DNA of 64,000 nt from Oscillospiraceae bacterium. Its GTDB lineage: Bacteria > Bacillota > Clostridia > Oscillospirales > Ruminococcaceae. The position numbers and the translations under genes were made by a program. Positions 1-8,795 of the stretch are shown here, piece by piece. The notes under the pieces are model-generated. The model saw only the letters and a program-made list of their open reading frames with translations, made no database searches and had not been told where the DNA came from. Location: assembly GCA_021199335.1 (NCBI GenBank), contig JAJQIG010000046.1:140553-204552 (forward strand), in the 5' to 3' direction. Each line of letters begins with the position of its first letter. The first letter of the stretch is position 1.

Positions 1-740
1 ATCATAATGAATCAACACCTTTTGGGAGGTATAATATTTATCCGATACCGACATAAAGCCGTCTTACCTATACTGTCGGACTCACTCCTTTGCAGAATTT
101 ATTAAAGATTCAGAATGTAGTAGCAACGTTTCAAACTTTTCATAAGTCACCGCTCCTTTCACCTTCAGCACCGAGATTAATGACATCTAACGCATTTTTA
201 TCATGCCTTTCCGTGAAATTTTAAGCGTTTTGCCTTTTATGTAAAGCCTAAAGGCGTAAAAACTTTCAATTCAGTGGAGAGAGCATTCTCGATGTGGAGC
301 GTATTCCGGGCTTTTCGGAGAAAGTACACCGAAATTTAGGTATAAAAAATCCGTATATCCCGTTGGTGTTATCCGAGATATGCGGCTACGGCTGTTTTCG
401 CTCTAAGTTTTTATTTTCCGATAAGATCGGGTTCGGAGTGAAGCGCTTGGGCTTTTCCTTTAAACTCCGCAATCTTTCTTAAAGCTATACTTCGCACGAG
501 CCACACACAATGCTCTCTGAAAACTGCTGCTCTGTCATCTCCATGGGACTCGCCATCCTTTCCAAGTGTTACTTTAAGTTCCGCTCCCATTGAATAAATC
601 CTGCTGTAGCATAAAACAATGATTGAATTTATTCGAGAATTCGGATTTAAGACTTTGGGGAGAAGATTCGGTTCGGATTTTCTTTACCCTTGCCTCTTAT
701 CCTTCCCTTGAGTATAATATACCACATTATTTGTACAAAG
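1..740. other. Gene-poor region with possible decayed coding sequence
   Basis: No intact conserved gene is visible on either strand. The minus strand carries one 59-codon ORF, listed separately. Further along that strand there are short protein-like runs broken by several stop codons, which gives the impression of a decayed gene or a dispersed repeat. This is an impression from reading the frames, not a match to a known family. A 62-codon plus-strand ORF at 294-482 has no ribosome site and is probably spurious. Confidence 0.4.
411..590 (-). CDS. Possible small hypothetical ORF or remnant (59 aa)
   Basis: This ORF runs from an ATG at 590 to a TAA at 411-413 and encodes a basic, charged protein that begins MGAELKVTLGKDG. 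Only a weak purine stretch (CAGGAT) precedes the ATG. Reading past the stop in the same direction gives other protein-like runs separated by stops, so it may be one piece of a decayed gene or an intergenic repeat. I do not recognise the family and suggest no function. Confidence 0.2.
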   Translation of the reverse strand: MGAELKVTLGKDGESHGDDRAAVFREHCVWLVRSIALRKIAEFKGKAQALHSEPDLIGK

Positions 741-802
741 TCAACAGTTTTTTAAATTAATCTTACACATATTTTGTGCTGATTTTTTATTTATTTTACA
801 TC

Positions 803-831
803 TTGACATTTCTATATATAAGTAGTAAAAT
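803..831 (+). promoter_or_regulatory. Sigma-A type promoter of the DUF1292 gene
   Basis: TTGACA at 803-808 and TAAAAT at 826-831 are separated by exactly 17 bases. The promoter lies about 60 bases upstream of the DUF1292 start codon. The same TTGACA-N17-TAAAAT arrangement recurs ahead of the folT riboswitch. Confidence 0.8.
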
Positions 832-893
832 AAAAAATGTTGGGTGTCTGAAAATCTGATACCGAATATATTTTTTGCAGGAGGTACCGAATT

Positions 894-1202
894 ATGGCAG
901 ATAACTTTGATAATTTTGATATGGGCGCCGACCTCTTCACTCTTGTGGATGAGGATAACGTTGAGCAGACATTTGAAAAAATTGATGAGATGGATGTGGG
1001 TGATGAGCATTATTATGCCCTTGTTCCTTATTATGACGACCCAACCAAGGAGCTTGAGGCTGATACCGAGCTTGTTGTTCTTAAGTCCGAGTATGACGAG
1101 AATAACGAGGAAACCCTTGTAACCATCGACAGTGATGAGGAATACGAAAAAATCGGAAATATGTTTCTCGAACGTCTTAATGAGTTATATGACGGTGAGT
1201 GA
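894..1202 (+). CDS. DUF1292 domain protein (YrzB-like)
   Basis: This is a small acidic cytoplasmic protein of 102 residues. It has the DUF1292 pattern of alternating acidic and hydrophobic stretches, with FTLVDEDNVEQTFEKID near the N-terminus, a central YYALVPYY segment and a C-terminal EEYEKIGNMFLERL helix. The molecular role of the family is not established. The start is well supported by AGGAGG at 879-884. The gene is monocistronic: a consensus promoter lies upstream and a strong hairpin terminator follows. Members of this family are often near ruvX/alaS in Firmicutes, but here it stands alone. Confidence 0.85.
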   Translation: MADNFDNFDMGADLFTLVDEDNVEQTFEKIDEMDVGDEHYYALVPYYDDPTKELEADTELVVLKSEYDENNEETLVTIDSDEEYEKIGNMFLERLNELYDGE

Positions 1203-1242
1203 TATTCATTATTTCCATGCAGTGCATAAACATAGTTAAGTG

Positions 1243-1288
1243 ATCTCCGCAAATGGCTTTGGCTTTAAGCATTTGCGGAGATTTGTTT
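1243..1288 (+). terminator. Intrinsic terminator after the DUF1292 gene
   Basis: A perfect 13-bp inverted repeat has arms at 1243-1255 and 1270-1282 and a 14-base loop. It is followed by a T-rich tail (TTGTTTTG). Confidence 0.8.
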
Positions 1289-1318
1289 TGCGGAGCGGTC
1301 TTTAAAAAAGTTTTTTCA

Positions 1319-1347
1319 TTGACACAACCAATATAATGTTGTATAAT
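1319..1347 (+). promoter_or_regulatory. Full-consensus promoter of the manA operon
   Basis: TTGACA at 1319-1324 and TATAAT at 1342-1347 are 17 bases apart, a perfect match to the housekeeping consensus. It lies about 40 bases upstream of the manA start and probably drives manA, glk, the DUF4375 gene and ilvD. Confidence 0.85.
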
Positions 1348-1387
1348 AAAGAAGGATTTTATTTTTTTATGATATGGAGGAAAAAGA

Positions 1388-2347
1388 ATGTATCCGCTTA
1401 AATTGACCCCTGCCTTTAAGGACTATCTCTGGGGAGGAACAAGGCTTCGTGATGATTATGGCAAAAAATGTGACTTTGATAAGGTTGCCGAAAGCTGGGA
1501 GCTTTCATGCCATAAGGACGGCAATTCCGTTATCGCAAACGGCGAGAGTGCGGGAATGACCCTCTCTGATTATATAGTGAAGGAGGGTAAATCCATCCTC
1601 GGAACAAATTGCGAGCGTTTCGAGAATTTCCCTGTGCTTATTAAGCTTATTGATGCAAAGGACAATCTTTCCGTTCAGGTTCACCCCGATAATGAGTACG
1701 CCATGCGGGTTGAGGGGGAGTACGGCAAAACCGAAATGTGGTATGTCGTTGACTGCGATGAGGGGGCGACACTCCTTTATGGCTTTAAGAACAACGTTAC
1801 GAAGGAAGAATTTGCCGAGCGTATCAAAAACAATACCCTGCTTGAAATAACAAATGCCGTTCCCGTTAAAAAGGGAGATGTTTTCTTTATCGAATCGGGT
1901 ACTCTACACGCTATCGGAAAAGGCATACTTATTGCGGAAATTCAGCAAAATTCCAATACAACCTACCGTGTTTATGATTACGGACGTGTCGGTGCGGATG
2001 GAAAAACAAGACCCCTACATATAGAAAAGGCACTCGATGTAACAAAGCTTTGCCCCGCAAAACCTTACCCCACAGTCGCCCCCATGACAGAGAACGGCTG
2101 TACGAAACAGCTTCTCTCAAAGTGCGAGTATTTCACGGTATATAAGCTTAACATAGATGATTCGGCTGACTTCAATGCCGATAATACCTCATTTGAGTGC
2201 TTGCTTAACCTTGAGGGCAGCATAAAACTCGTCTGTGGGGATAACGAAATCTCTCTCGAAAAGGGCGAAACTGCCTTTATACCCGCAGGGTGCGGAAAAT
2301 ATACAATCATGGGTAAATGCGAAGCTATTCTTACAAGAATAGACTGA
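1388..2347 (+). CDS. manA: Mannose-6-phosphate isomerase, type I
   Basis: This zinc cupin enzyme interconverts mannose 6-phosphate and fructose 6-phosphate in the cytoplasm. The 319-residue length fits the short Firmicute form. Metal-site residues are visible: Q97 and H99 in QVHPDNEYA, E116 in GKTEMWYV, and H174 in ESGTLHAIG. The ATG at 1388 follows a TGGAGGAAAAAGA ribosome site. It is the first gene of a plus-strand run, and the next gene, a glucokinase, starts 34 bases downstream. The pair supplies glycolysis with hexose phosphates. Nothing appears truncated. Confidence 0.93.
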   Translation: MYPLKLTPAFKDYLWGGTRLRDDYGKKCDFDKVAESWELSCHKDGNSVIANGESAGMTLSDYIVKEGKSILGTNCERFENFPVLIKLIDAKDNLSVQVHPDNEYAMRVEGEYGKTEMWYVVDCDEGATLLYGFKNNVTKEEFAERIKNNTLLEITNAVPVKKGDVFFIESGTLHAIGKGILIAEIQQNSNTTYRVYDYGRVGADGKTRPLHIEKALDVTKLCPAKPYPTVAPMTENGCTKQLLSKCEYFTVYKLNIDDSADFNADNTSFECLLNLEGSIKLVCGDNEISLEKGETAFIPAGCGKYTIMGKCEAILTRID

Positions 2348-2381
2348 TTGCCGCTTTATTGAAATGAAAGGCTGATAAATT

Positions 2382-3335
2382 ATGAAATATTATATCGGAA
2401 TTGATCTTGGCGGAACAAATATTAAGGCGGGAGTAGTCAACGAGAATTACGAAATCATTGCAAAGGCATCGACCAAAACGAATTGTCCACGCCCGGCAAA
2501 GGAGATTGCGGACGATATGGCTGCCGTTAGTATCGAAGCCGCAAAAAATGCGGGGATTTTTATTGATGATGTTGAATGGATCGGCATAGGAACTCCCGGA
2601 ATTGCCGATAATGTTAACGGAACTATTCCCTATTCCAATAACCTCGGGTTCAATAATGTTCCCATAAGAAAGTATATACAGGAGCATATCAATAAACCCG
2701 TCTATGTTGCGAACGACGCAAACGCAGCCGCTTACGGTGAGTATGTTGCGGGAGCGGCAAAGGGTGCCTCCGATGCCGTCTGCATTACCCTTGGAACGGG
2801 TGTAGGCGCAGGAGTTATTATTGACGGGAAAATTTTTACGGGAAGAAATCTTGCCGGAACAGAAATCGGGCATATGGTAATCTCCGTTGACGGCCCACAG
2901 TGTACCTGCGGAAGAAAGGGCTGCTTCGAGGTTTATTCCTCCGCAACGGGGCTTATTAATATGACGAAGCAGGCTATAAAGGGGAATCCTGCATCTCTCA
3001 TTGCCGAATATGAGAAGACAGACGGAAAGGTTTCCGCGCGTCATGCGTTCAATGCTATGAGAGCAGGTGATGAAGCCGGAAAAGCAGTTGTTGACAGGTA
3101 CATAAAGTACCTTGCGGCGGGAATTACAAATGTAATTAACATCTTCCAACCCGATATTCTCTGCATAGGCGGAGGAGTTTGCAATGAGGGCGACCCGCTC
3201 ATGCTCCCGATGAAGGATCTTGTAAAACAGGAGGTTTATACAAGAATGCTCGACTGCAACACTGAAATAACCGTTGCTAAGCTTGGCAATGATGCGGGAA
3301 TAATCGGCGCGGCATTTCTCGGCAAGGCGGAGTAA
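2382..3335 (+). CDS. glcK: ROK-family glucokinase
   Basis: This cytoplasmic sugar kinase phosphorylates glucose with ATP. The N-terminal phosphate-binding loop IDLGGTNIKAG is at about residues 7-17. The ROK zinc motif CTCGRKGC is at residues 174-181, with the preceding histidine in EIGHMVI. The 317-residue length is typical of Gram-positive ROK glucokinases. There is no helix-turn-helix domain, so it is an enzyme and not a ROK repressor. It follows manA closely and the next ATG is 4 bases after its stop. Free glucose from cellobiose phosphorolysis or beta-galactoside cleavage elsewhere in the window would be a natural substrate. Confidence 0.92.
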   Translation: MKYYIGIDLGGTNIKAGVVNENYEIIAKASTKTNCPRPAKEIADDMAAVSIEAAKNAGIFIDDVEWIGIGTPGIADNVNGTIPYSNNLGFNNVPIRKYIQEHINKPVYVANDANAAAYGEYVAGAAKGASDAVCITLGTGVGAGVIIDGKIFTGRNLAGTEIGHMVISVDGPQCTCGRKGCFEVYSSATGLINMTKQAIKGNPASLIAEYEKTDGKVSARHAFNAMRAGDEAGKAVVDRYIKYLAAGITNVINIFQPDILCIGGGVCNEGDPLMLPMKDLVKQEVYTRMLDCNTEITVAKLGNDAGIIGAAFLGKAE

Positions 3336-3338
3336 ATA

Positions 3339-3893
3339 ATGGGTAAGTTTGATTTTCTCAATTTTGACTCGGAGTTTAATGCGGAAGAATTTCTCATGAA
3401 ACAGAAGAGCTATGCCCACCTTAAACGAGATGAGCTTGACAGCCTGCCCGAGGATGAAATTGTTCCTGCTGTAACGGCTTGGATCGAGAGCAAATTTTCC
3501 GAGGACTGGTCTGATATGTGCGAGAAGATAAATTCTCTGCCTACCCCATGCATGAATGTCTACTGCGCCGATTATGTCAAATCGGAGGTTTTGAACGGGG
3601 GATTTTCTCAGGCTTTCTTCAATACCTCAAGGGATTTTATAGGGGCTGCGGCGGAGGGATTTCGTGCAATCGGCTGCATTGAAACCGCTGATGCTGTTGA
3701 GCTTGCGCTTAAAGCCCATTTCGACAGCGGAGTAAAGCCGACAGGCAGAAGCATTGATGATTTTATCAATTTTCGCTCCAACGGGGCCTTTGACGATGCG
3801 GATAGGGCATTTTTCGAAGCCTTTGACCAATCAAAATTCGATAATCTTGCCGGAAAATATATTTTGAGCTATAAAAAATATTTCGGCGATTAA
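3339..3893 (+). CDS. DUF4375 (DMP19-like) family protein
   Basis: This 184-residue soluble protein has the DUF4375/DMP19-like signature: a helix with aspartate and valine residues, then NGGFSQAFFNTS (about residues 87-98), and then a helical region with GFRAIGCIETADAVELA. The biochemical role of the family is poorly known; DMP19-type proteins have been described as DNA-mimic or histone-like-binding proteins, which may not apply here. The ATG at 3339 sits 4 bases after the glucokinase stop and uses the GGAG at that gene's end, so translation is probably coupled. Its link to sugar phosphorylation is unexplained. Confidence 0.7.
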   Translation: MGKFDFLNFDSEFNAEEFLMKQKSYAHLKRDELDSLPEDEIVPAVTAWIESKFSEDWSDMCEKINSLPTPCMNVYCADYVKSEVLNGGFSQAFFNTSRDFIGAAAEGFRAIGCIETADAVELALKAHFDSGVKPTGRSIDDFINFRSNGAFDDADRAFFEAFDQSKFDNLAGKYILSYKKYFGD

Positions 3894-3946
3894 TGACTTG
3901 GCAAAAAACAAATTATGGAATTTTTAAATTGAAAGGATAGATTAAA

Positions 3947-5614
3947 ATGGAATGTAAAGATTGCGGTAATTTCTTCTGTGAGGGTGCGGATAAAGCGCCC
4001 CAGCGTTCGCTTTTCAACGCCTTGGGATTTACCAAAGAGGAAATGTCAAGACCCATGGTCGGTATAGTTTCCTCATATAATGAAATTGTCCCCGGACATA
4101 TGAATATCGACAAAATTGTGGAAGCTGTAAAAATGGGAGTTGCAATGGCAGGCGGTACGCCCGTTGTGTTCCCGGCAATTGCAGTTTGCGATGGTATAGC
4201 AATGGGACATGAGGGAATGAAATATTCCCTCGTTACAAGGGGACTTATTGCCGATTCAACAGAATGCATGGCTCTCGCCCACCATTTTGACGCGCTTGTT
4301 ATGATTCCAAACTGTGACAAGAATGTGCCCGGCTTGCTTATGGCTGCCGCAAGGGTAAACGTTCCGACAATATTTGTTTCGGGCGGTCCTATGCTTGCAG
4401 GTCATGTAAAGGGCAGCAAAACCTCTCTTTCAAGTATGTTTGAAGCTGTCGGAGCATATACCGCAGGAAAAATTACAGAGGAAGAATTTGAGGAATATGA
4501 AAATAAGGCTTGCCCCACCTGCGGAAGCTGCTCGGGTATGTATACAGCCAATTCGATGAACTGCCTTACCGAAGCAATCGGCATGGGCCTTAAGGGCAAT
4601 GGTACAATTCCCGCAGTTTATTCCGAAAGAATACGTCTTGCTAAGCAAGCAGGTATGCAGGTTATGGAGCTTTACAGAAAGAATATCCGCCCACTCGACA
4701 TTATGACGGAAAAGGCTTTTCATAACGCAGTTGCGGTTGATATGGCTCTCGGCTGCTCAACGAACAGTATGCTCCACCTTCCTGCAATTGCACACGAATG
4801 CGGAGTTAAGCTGAACCTTGATATTGCCAACAAAATAAGCGCAAAAACCCCGAATATCTGTCACCTCGCCCCTGCAGGTCATGCTTATATCGAGGAGCTT
4901 AATGAGGCGGGCGGTGTCTATGCCGTTATGAACGAGCTTGATAAAAAGGGTCTGCTTTATACCGACCTTATGACCGTTACGGGAAAGACCGTAGGGGAGA
5001 ACATCAAGAACTGCGTTAATAAAAATACCGATATTATTCGTCCTATCGATAACCCATACAGTGAAACGGGCGGAATTGCTGTTCTTAAGGGAAACCTTGC
5101 AAAGGATGGCTGCGTTGTGAAGAGGAGCGCAGTTGTTCCCGAAATGCTTAAGCACACAGGCCCTGCAAAGGTGTTCGACTGCGAGGAGGATGCTCAGGCA
5201 GCAATCCTCGGAGGAAAAATTGTAGAGGGTGATGTCGTTGTTATCCGCTATGAAGGACCTAAGGGCGGACCGGGAATGAGGGAAATGCTTAACCCCACCT
5301 CCGCAATTCAGGGCATGGGACTTGGCTCGTCCGTTGCGCTTATCACGGATGGACGTTTCAGCGGTGCATCAAGGGGCGCATCAATCGGACACGTTTCACC
5401 TGAAGCTGCCGAAGGCGGCATCATTGGAATCGTTGAGGACGGCGATATGATTACCGTTGATATCCCCAATTATAGCCTTACCCTTGATGTTCCGCAGGAG
5501 GAAATCGACCGCCGTATGGCAAGCTTTGTTCCGAAGAAAAAGGAACTCAAGGGCTACCTCAAGCGTTACGCAAAGAGTGTTTCCTCCGCTGCTGACGGAG
5601 CAATTCTCAATTAA
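3947..5614 (+). CDS. ilvD: Dihydroxy-acid dehydratase
   Basis: IlvD dehydrates 2,3-dihydroxy-acids to 2-keto acids, the third step of valine and isoleucine synthesis. The 555-residue length is standard. Iron-sulfur cysteines are visible at C123 (PNCDKNVPG) and in CPTCGSC (residues 189-195). The segment [14 protein letters not shown] has Gly-His where [2Fe-2S] homologues have a cysteine, as in the oxygen-sensitive [4Fe-4S] E. coli type, which would fit an anaerobe. The gene stands apart from other ilv genes and has no T-box leader (53 bases upstream). A GAAAGGA ribosome site precedes the ATG. Confidence 0.94.
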   Translation: MECKDCGNFFCEGADKAPQRSLFNALGFTKEEMSRPMVGIVSSYNEIVPGHMNIDKIVEAVKMGVAMAGGTPVVFPAIAVCDGIAMGHEGMKYSLVTRGLIADSTECMALAHHFDALVMIPNCDKNVPGLLMAAARVNVPTIFVSGGPMLAGHVKGSKTSLSSMFEAVGAYTAGKITEEEFEEYENKACPTCGSCSGMYTANSMNCLTEAIGMGLKGNGTIPAVYSERIRLAKQAGMQVMELYRKNIRPLDIMTEKAFHNAVAVDMALGCSTNSMLHLPAIAHECGVKLNLDIANKISAKTPNICHLAPAGHAYIEELNEAGGVYAVMNELDKKGLLYTDLMTVTGKTVGENIKNCVNKNTDIIRPIDNPYSETGGIAVLKGNLAKDGCVVKRSAVVPEMLKHTGPAKVFDCEEDAQAAILGGKIVEGDVVVIRYEGPKGGPGMREMLNPTSAIQGMGLGSSVALITDGRFSGASRGASIGHVSPEAAEGGIIGIVEDGDMITVDIPNYSLTLDVPQEEIDRRMASFVPKKKELKGYLKRYAKSVSSAADGAILN

Positions 5615-5626
5615 AAGGATTACCCT

Positions 5627-6043
5627 ATGAATAAAAATAAAAATATCGGTACAGCGAAAATCATAAGCATCCTTTTCTGTACCCTGACGGTATGTCTGCT
5701 TGCGGTTTTGATTGGGGTAAAAACCTATACGGGAGGTCAGATTAAAACTATAAGCAGCATCTATACAGCGGTGTCCCACGGAATATATGATGATTATAAG
5801 GAATGCTTTGCTGCAGGTTCTGATTATCTCTCCGAGAAGCAGTTTGACGAGCTTTGCTCCGATTACGAGCGGAATTGGGGAGAGGACTTCAGCCTTTCCG
5901 TGAAATATCTTTCAAGAGAAAAAGCGCAGGAAGGGTATAATGTGACCGTTAAGCTGACGGTTTATAATGAAAAGGAACATGAGAATTCAAACGTTTGCTT
6001 TTTTATGAAAAGGCAAAATGGCAAATGGGTTATTATGGAATAA
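5627..6043 (+). CDS. Small membrane-anchored hypothetical protein
   Basis: This is a 138-residue protein with a single N-terminal membrane helix (about residues 10-30), followed by an extracytoplasmic domain of roughly 105 residues. The outer domain has alternating charged helices and three predicted beta strands ending in WVIME, a shape reminiscent of NTF2-like or DUF4878 lipoprotein folds, though I cannot assign one. It starts 12 bases after ilvD with an AAAGGA ribosome site, and a strong terminator follows, so it is the last gene of the manA-ilvD transcript. Confidence 0.65.
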   Translation: MNKNKNIGTAKIISILFCTLTVCLLAVLIGVKTYTGGQIKTISSIYTAVSHGIYDDYKECFAAGSDYLSEKQFDELCSDYERNWGEDFSLSVKYLSREKAQEGYNVTVKLTVYNEKEHENSNVCFFMKRQNGKWVIME

Positions 6044-6064
6044 CGAATTTTCCCGAACCCTTGA

Positions 6065-6102
6065 CCGTGCAAAGCTGTTATTCGGTCTTTGCACGGCGTT
6101 TA
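6065..6102 (+). terminator. Intrinsic terminator closing the manA-ilvD transcript
   Basis: A perfect 10-bp inverted repeat has arms at 6065-6074 and 6087-6096 around a 12-base loop and is followed by CGTTTATTATTT. The longer reading of the next ORF (from 6089) would start inside this hairpin, which argues for the downstream start at 6131. Confidence 0.75.
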
Positions 6103-6130
6103 TTATTTGTGTATTATGGGTGTATTTACT

Positions 6131-6973
6131 ATGAAATTTTTGAGGAAAATAGGTAATTTTTTTGTCGCAGCAATTCCGTATTGGATTTTTGTCGGAATCC
6201 AGCTTGCGGTTTCAACTGTCGGTACAATAATACTCACTTTTATTGAGATAGCAAAAGCCGCCCCATCGGGGAATATTGACCCAAACGACCTTACCGAAAG
6301 CATACTTTCTTCGCAGTCTGTGCTGATTATTTCCGTTGTCGCAAATATAGCCTGCATTGCTGCGGCGTTAATTGAATTTAAGGTTCGTAAGCTGAAATTT
6401 AAGGATATTTCCCCTGTGAATCAAAATAAAAAGGTCTATATTTTTGCATTTGTTTTCACAATTGGCGCATTTTTCGTGCTGCAGACAGCGAATGCCGCTT
6501 TTCTCGGCATTATGGGAGTTACCGAAGCGGACTCCACCCAAGAAATGCTTGCGTCATCAACTCTTTTCACTTTCATAATTGCCCTTACCGCCCCCTTTTC
6601 TGAGGAGCTTGTTTTCCGTGGACTTATGGTGAAAACATTCGGGACATATTTTTCAACTCCGTTTTCTGTTATAGCAATAACGGCGGCGTTTATGGTTCTT
6701 CATTCGGCAAATATGAAATGCTATGCCTTGCTTTTTGGCTTGGTTCTTATGTTTTTGCGGTATAAATTCGGAGATTGGAAGCTTTGCCTTGTGTTCCATT
6801 TTACGGCAAATCTTATGTCCTGCCTCTTAACCCTTTTAGGTGATGACACAGCAGACAGAGTTATGTCCGTTGGCACAGTCGTTGGATTGGTTATAGCCGC
6901 CGCAGCTGTATACTTTATGATAAAATTTGCAAATAAGCCGCAAAAAGAGAAGCTCTCGGTAGGAATGGATTAA
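6131..6973 (+). CDS. CPBP-family intramembrane metalloprotease
   Basis: This is an integral membrane protein of about 280 residues with seven or eight hydrophobic helices. It carries the CPBP (Abi/CAAX) catalytic motifs: EELVFRG in one helix (Glu-Glu-x3-Arg) and FMVLHSAN in a later one (Phe-x3-His). These supply the two glutamates and histidine that bind the active-site metal. Bacterial members act in protein processing or bacteriocin self-immunity; the substrate here is unknown. I prefer the ATG at 6131 because the upstream start overlaps a terminator, although no strong ribosome site precedes it; an ATG at 6116 is possible. The next gene follows by 11 bases. Confidence 0.85.
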   Translation: MKFLRKIGNFFVAAIPYWIFVGIQLAVSTVGTIILTFIEIAKAAPSGNIDPNDLTESILSSQSVLIISVVANIACIAAALIEFKVRKLKFKDISPVNQNKKVYIFAFVFTIGAFFVLQTANAAFLGIMGVTEADSTQEMLASSTLFTFIIALTAPFSEELVFRGLMVKTFGTYFSTPFSVIAITAAFMVLHSANMKCYALLFGLVLMFLRYKFGDWKLCLVFHFTANLMSCLLTLLGDDTADRVMSVGTVVGLVIAAAAVYFMIKFANKPQKEKLSVGMD

Positions 6974-6984
6974 GGAGAACGCAT

Positions 6985-7521
6985 ATGAAAATTTATTCGG
7001 CAAGACATGGACAAACCGAGTGGAACAGCAAGGATGTTATATGCGGAATTACAGACATAAATTTAACCGAAAAAGGCAAAAAGCAAGCCCTTGAGCTTGC
7101 CGAAAAGGCGTATGCAAAGGGCGATATAGATGTAATATTATGCTCCCCGCTTAAACGTGCAAGGGAAACCGCACAGGCTGTTGCAGATAAAATCCATAAG
7201 GACATAATCATTGATGAAAGGCTTACCGAGTGGAACTATGGCTTTTATGAGGGTAAACACAGAACTGCCGAGGGTTTTGCGGATTCGAAGGTTGCTTTTG
7301 GAGTAAAAATGGGTGAGAACGGCGAATCCCTTTTGCAGCTTGCCCATAGAATTTATACCGTCCTTGATGAGGTGAGGGAAAAATACAGCGATAAAAATGT
7401 ACTCCTCGTCTGTCACGGCGGTGTTTGCAGGGTTATCGAAACCTATTTTCACAACATGACAACGGAGGAGTTCTTAAATTTCTTTATGGGAAACTGCGAG
7501 CTTAGAGAATATGAAGCGTGA
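6985..7521 (+). CDS. Histidine phosphatase family protein (phosphoglycerate mutase-like)
   Basis: This 178-residue cytoplasmic protein belongs to the histidine phosphatase clan. The catalytic RHG motif lies in YSARHGQTEWN at residues 4-14, a second arginine is in LCSPLKRARETA, the catalytic acid is in DERLTEWNYGFYEG, and the second histidine is in LLVCHGGVCR near residue 147. Small members of this size include broad-specificity sugar-phosphate phosphatases and cobalamin-pathway phosphatases. The substrate cannot be read from sequence. An AAGGAGAACG ribosome site precedes the ATG, and the gene is probably co-transcribed with the CPBP gene. Confidence 0.88.
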   Translation: MKIYSARHGQTEWNSKDVICGITDINLTEKGKKQALELAEKAYAKGDIDVILCSPLKRARETAQAVADKIHKDIIIDERLTEWNYGFYEGKHRTAEGFADSKVAFGVKMGENGESLLQLAHRIYTVLDEVREKYSDKNVLLVCHGGVCRVIETYFHNMTTEEFLNFFMGNCELREYEA

Positions 7522-7561
7522 AAACTTAAAATTTGCTGAAAAAATGTAGGGGAGTGACAGA

Positions 7562-7918
7562 ATGACCAAGGATGAGCTAATCCAATATGCCCTTACCCTG
7601 TCGGATGTGGCTGCTGACTGCCCCTTTGAGGCTGATTTTGAAAGCACAGTTCTGCGGCACAAGGACACGGGAAAATGGTTCGGCCTTATTATGAATTTGA
7701 ACGGCAGAGATATAGTCAACCTTAAATGTGAGCCGATAAATGCCGACTTCCTGCGGAGTGTCTATAGCGGCGTAATTCCCGCATATCATATGAATAAAAC
7801 ACACTGGAATTCGGTTTATCTCAGCTCCGATGTCCCCGATGATGAAATCAAGACTATGACCCTTTGCAGCTATGAGTTAACGATAAAAAAGAAAGGACGG
7901 AAAAATCCCCATGAATAA
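7562..7918 (+). CDS. MmcQ/YjbR family protein
   Basis: This 118-residue protein has the YjbR (CyaY-like, double-wing) pattern: an acidic start with LTLSDVAADCPFE, a WFGLIM strand, VNLKCEPINADFLR, and then PAYHMNKTHWNSVYL near the end. The fold binds DNA in some homologues, but the physiological role is unknown. A GGGGAGTGACAGA ribosome site precedes the ATG. Its last 8 bases overlap the next ORF, so the two genes are translationally coupled. Confidence 0.82.
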   Translation: MTKDELIQYALTLSDVAADCPFEADFESTVLRHKDTGKWFGLIMNLNGRDIVNLKCEPINADFLRSVYSGVIPAYHMNKTHWNSVYLSSDVPDDEIKTMTLCSYELTIKKKGRKNPHE

Positions 7919-8234
7919 AGAAGAAAGAGCTTTCAAAATCCCCGAGTATGAATATTTTGAAATGGGCGGAAAGTACAGTGGTTCAAAAAGGGGAATGAAC
8001 TTCGATGATTTCAACTTTCGTATAACTCCAAAGGAAGAAATTACTGTACAAATATGGTATGATGTAAAGTACTTTGACCTGTCAGAAACGGTTTCGGAAC
8101 ACGTTTTTGAACAAAGCCGAAGCGGCTATCACGAAATGGTTGATTGGATAGAGGAACAGTATAAAGAATGGCTCAAGGAGCATACTCAAAGAAGCAGTGC
8201 GCTCGGCTATTTTTCCAAGGCTTCGGAGAAATAG
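7911..8234 (+). CDS. Hypothetical protein, 107 aa
   Basis: This is a soluble, charged protein with many aromatic residues (YEYFEMGGKYSGSKRG near the N-terminus) and a C-terminal helix, EMVDWIEEQYKEWLKEH. I do not recognise the family. It overlaps the end of the YjbR-like gene by 8 bases and follows a GAAAGGACGG ribosome site inside that gene. It ends only 2 bases from the stop of the convergent HD-domain gene, with no terminator between them. Confidence 0.65.
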   Translation: MNKEERAFKIPEYEYFEMGGKYSGSKRGMNFDDFNFRITPKEEITVQIWYDVKYFDLSETVSEHVFEQSRSGYHEMVDWIEEQYKEWLKEHTQRSSALGYFSKASEK

Positions 8235-8236
8235 GT

Positions 8237-8734
8237 TCAGCTTGTTATGCCGAAAAGCTCGGAGAGAAGCATTTTTCCCGATTCGGTGCGGAATATTTTC
8301 GCATAAGCTGATTTAATCGAATCATCGGATAGGTTATCCTCGTAAGCGTTGACGAGAAAATCCGCTTCGATAAGAATTTGCCATTCTATGCGGTCAATTC
8401 CGCTGTAGGTGTGATGATGTCCGATAAGAAAGCAGACCTCCTCGGTGAAGGAGCTTTCCGCATTAAGACTTGAGAGAATCTCCCTTGCAACGGGAATTCC
8501 CTCTTTTTGCTGATAAACCCCCGAACAGGAGTTGTATTTCTTCTCGCAGTTGTGAATTCCAATGTCATGAAGAACCGCGGCCGCTTCAAGGAGATTAAGC
8601 CGCTCCGAGGAAAGGCCCTCCATGCAGCCGATAAGCCTTGCGAAGGAATGAACCTTGATAAAATGCTGAATGCGTTTAGGGTCGCCGCAGTCATACTTGA
8701 AGGCAGACAACGTAAGTTTGTTTATATCAATCAT
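8237..8734 (-). CDS. HD-domain phosphohydrolase
   Basis: This 165-residue HD-superfamily protein has the metal-binding HD pair in AAVLHDIGIHN (about residues 52-62) and further histidines in FLIGHHHTYSG, with a late aspartate in ILIEADFLVNAYED. Such proteins act as nucleotide or phosphate-ester hydrolases; the substrate is unknown. The ATG at 8734 follows a GGGAGGAATTTT ribosome site on the minus strand. It lies downstream of galT, behind a hairpin that should terminate most galT transcripts, and converges with the hypothetical gene at 7911. Confidence 0.85.
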   Translation of the reverse strand: MIDINKLTLSAFKYDCGDPKRIQHFIKVHSFARLIGCMEGLSSERLNLLEAAAVLHDIGIHNCEKKYNSCSGVYQQKEGIPVAREILSSLNAESSFTEEVCFLIGHHHTYSGIDRIEWQILIEADFLVNAYEDNLSDDSIKSAYAKIFRTESGKMLLSELFGITS

Positions 8735-8745
8735 AAAATTCCTCC

Positions 8746-8788
8746 CGAAAAATCAGAGCGGAACAAAATCCGCTCTGATTTTTTTATT
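8746..8788 (-). terminator. Bidirectional terminator hairpin between galT and the HD gene
   Basis: A perfect 12-bp inverted repeat has arms at 8751-8762 and 8769-8780 and a 6-base loop. T-runs follow on both strands (TTTTTTTATTTT on plus, TTTTT on minus). It would end galT transcription and could also stop read-through from the plus-strand genes. Confidence 0.8.
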
Positions 8789-8795
8789 TTGATGA

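Noticed and set aside
294..482. A 62-codon plus-strand ORF
   Set aside because: No ribosome site, no recognisable family and located in a stop-rich region; probably spurious.
2331..3419. A 362-codon minus-strand ORF opposite the glucokinase gene
   Set aside because: It is the antisense shadow of a clear ROK kinase and has no protein-like motif of its own.
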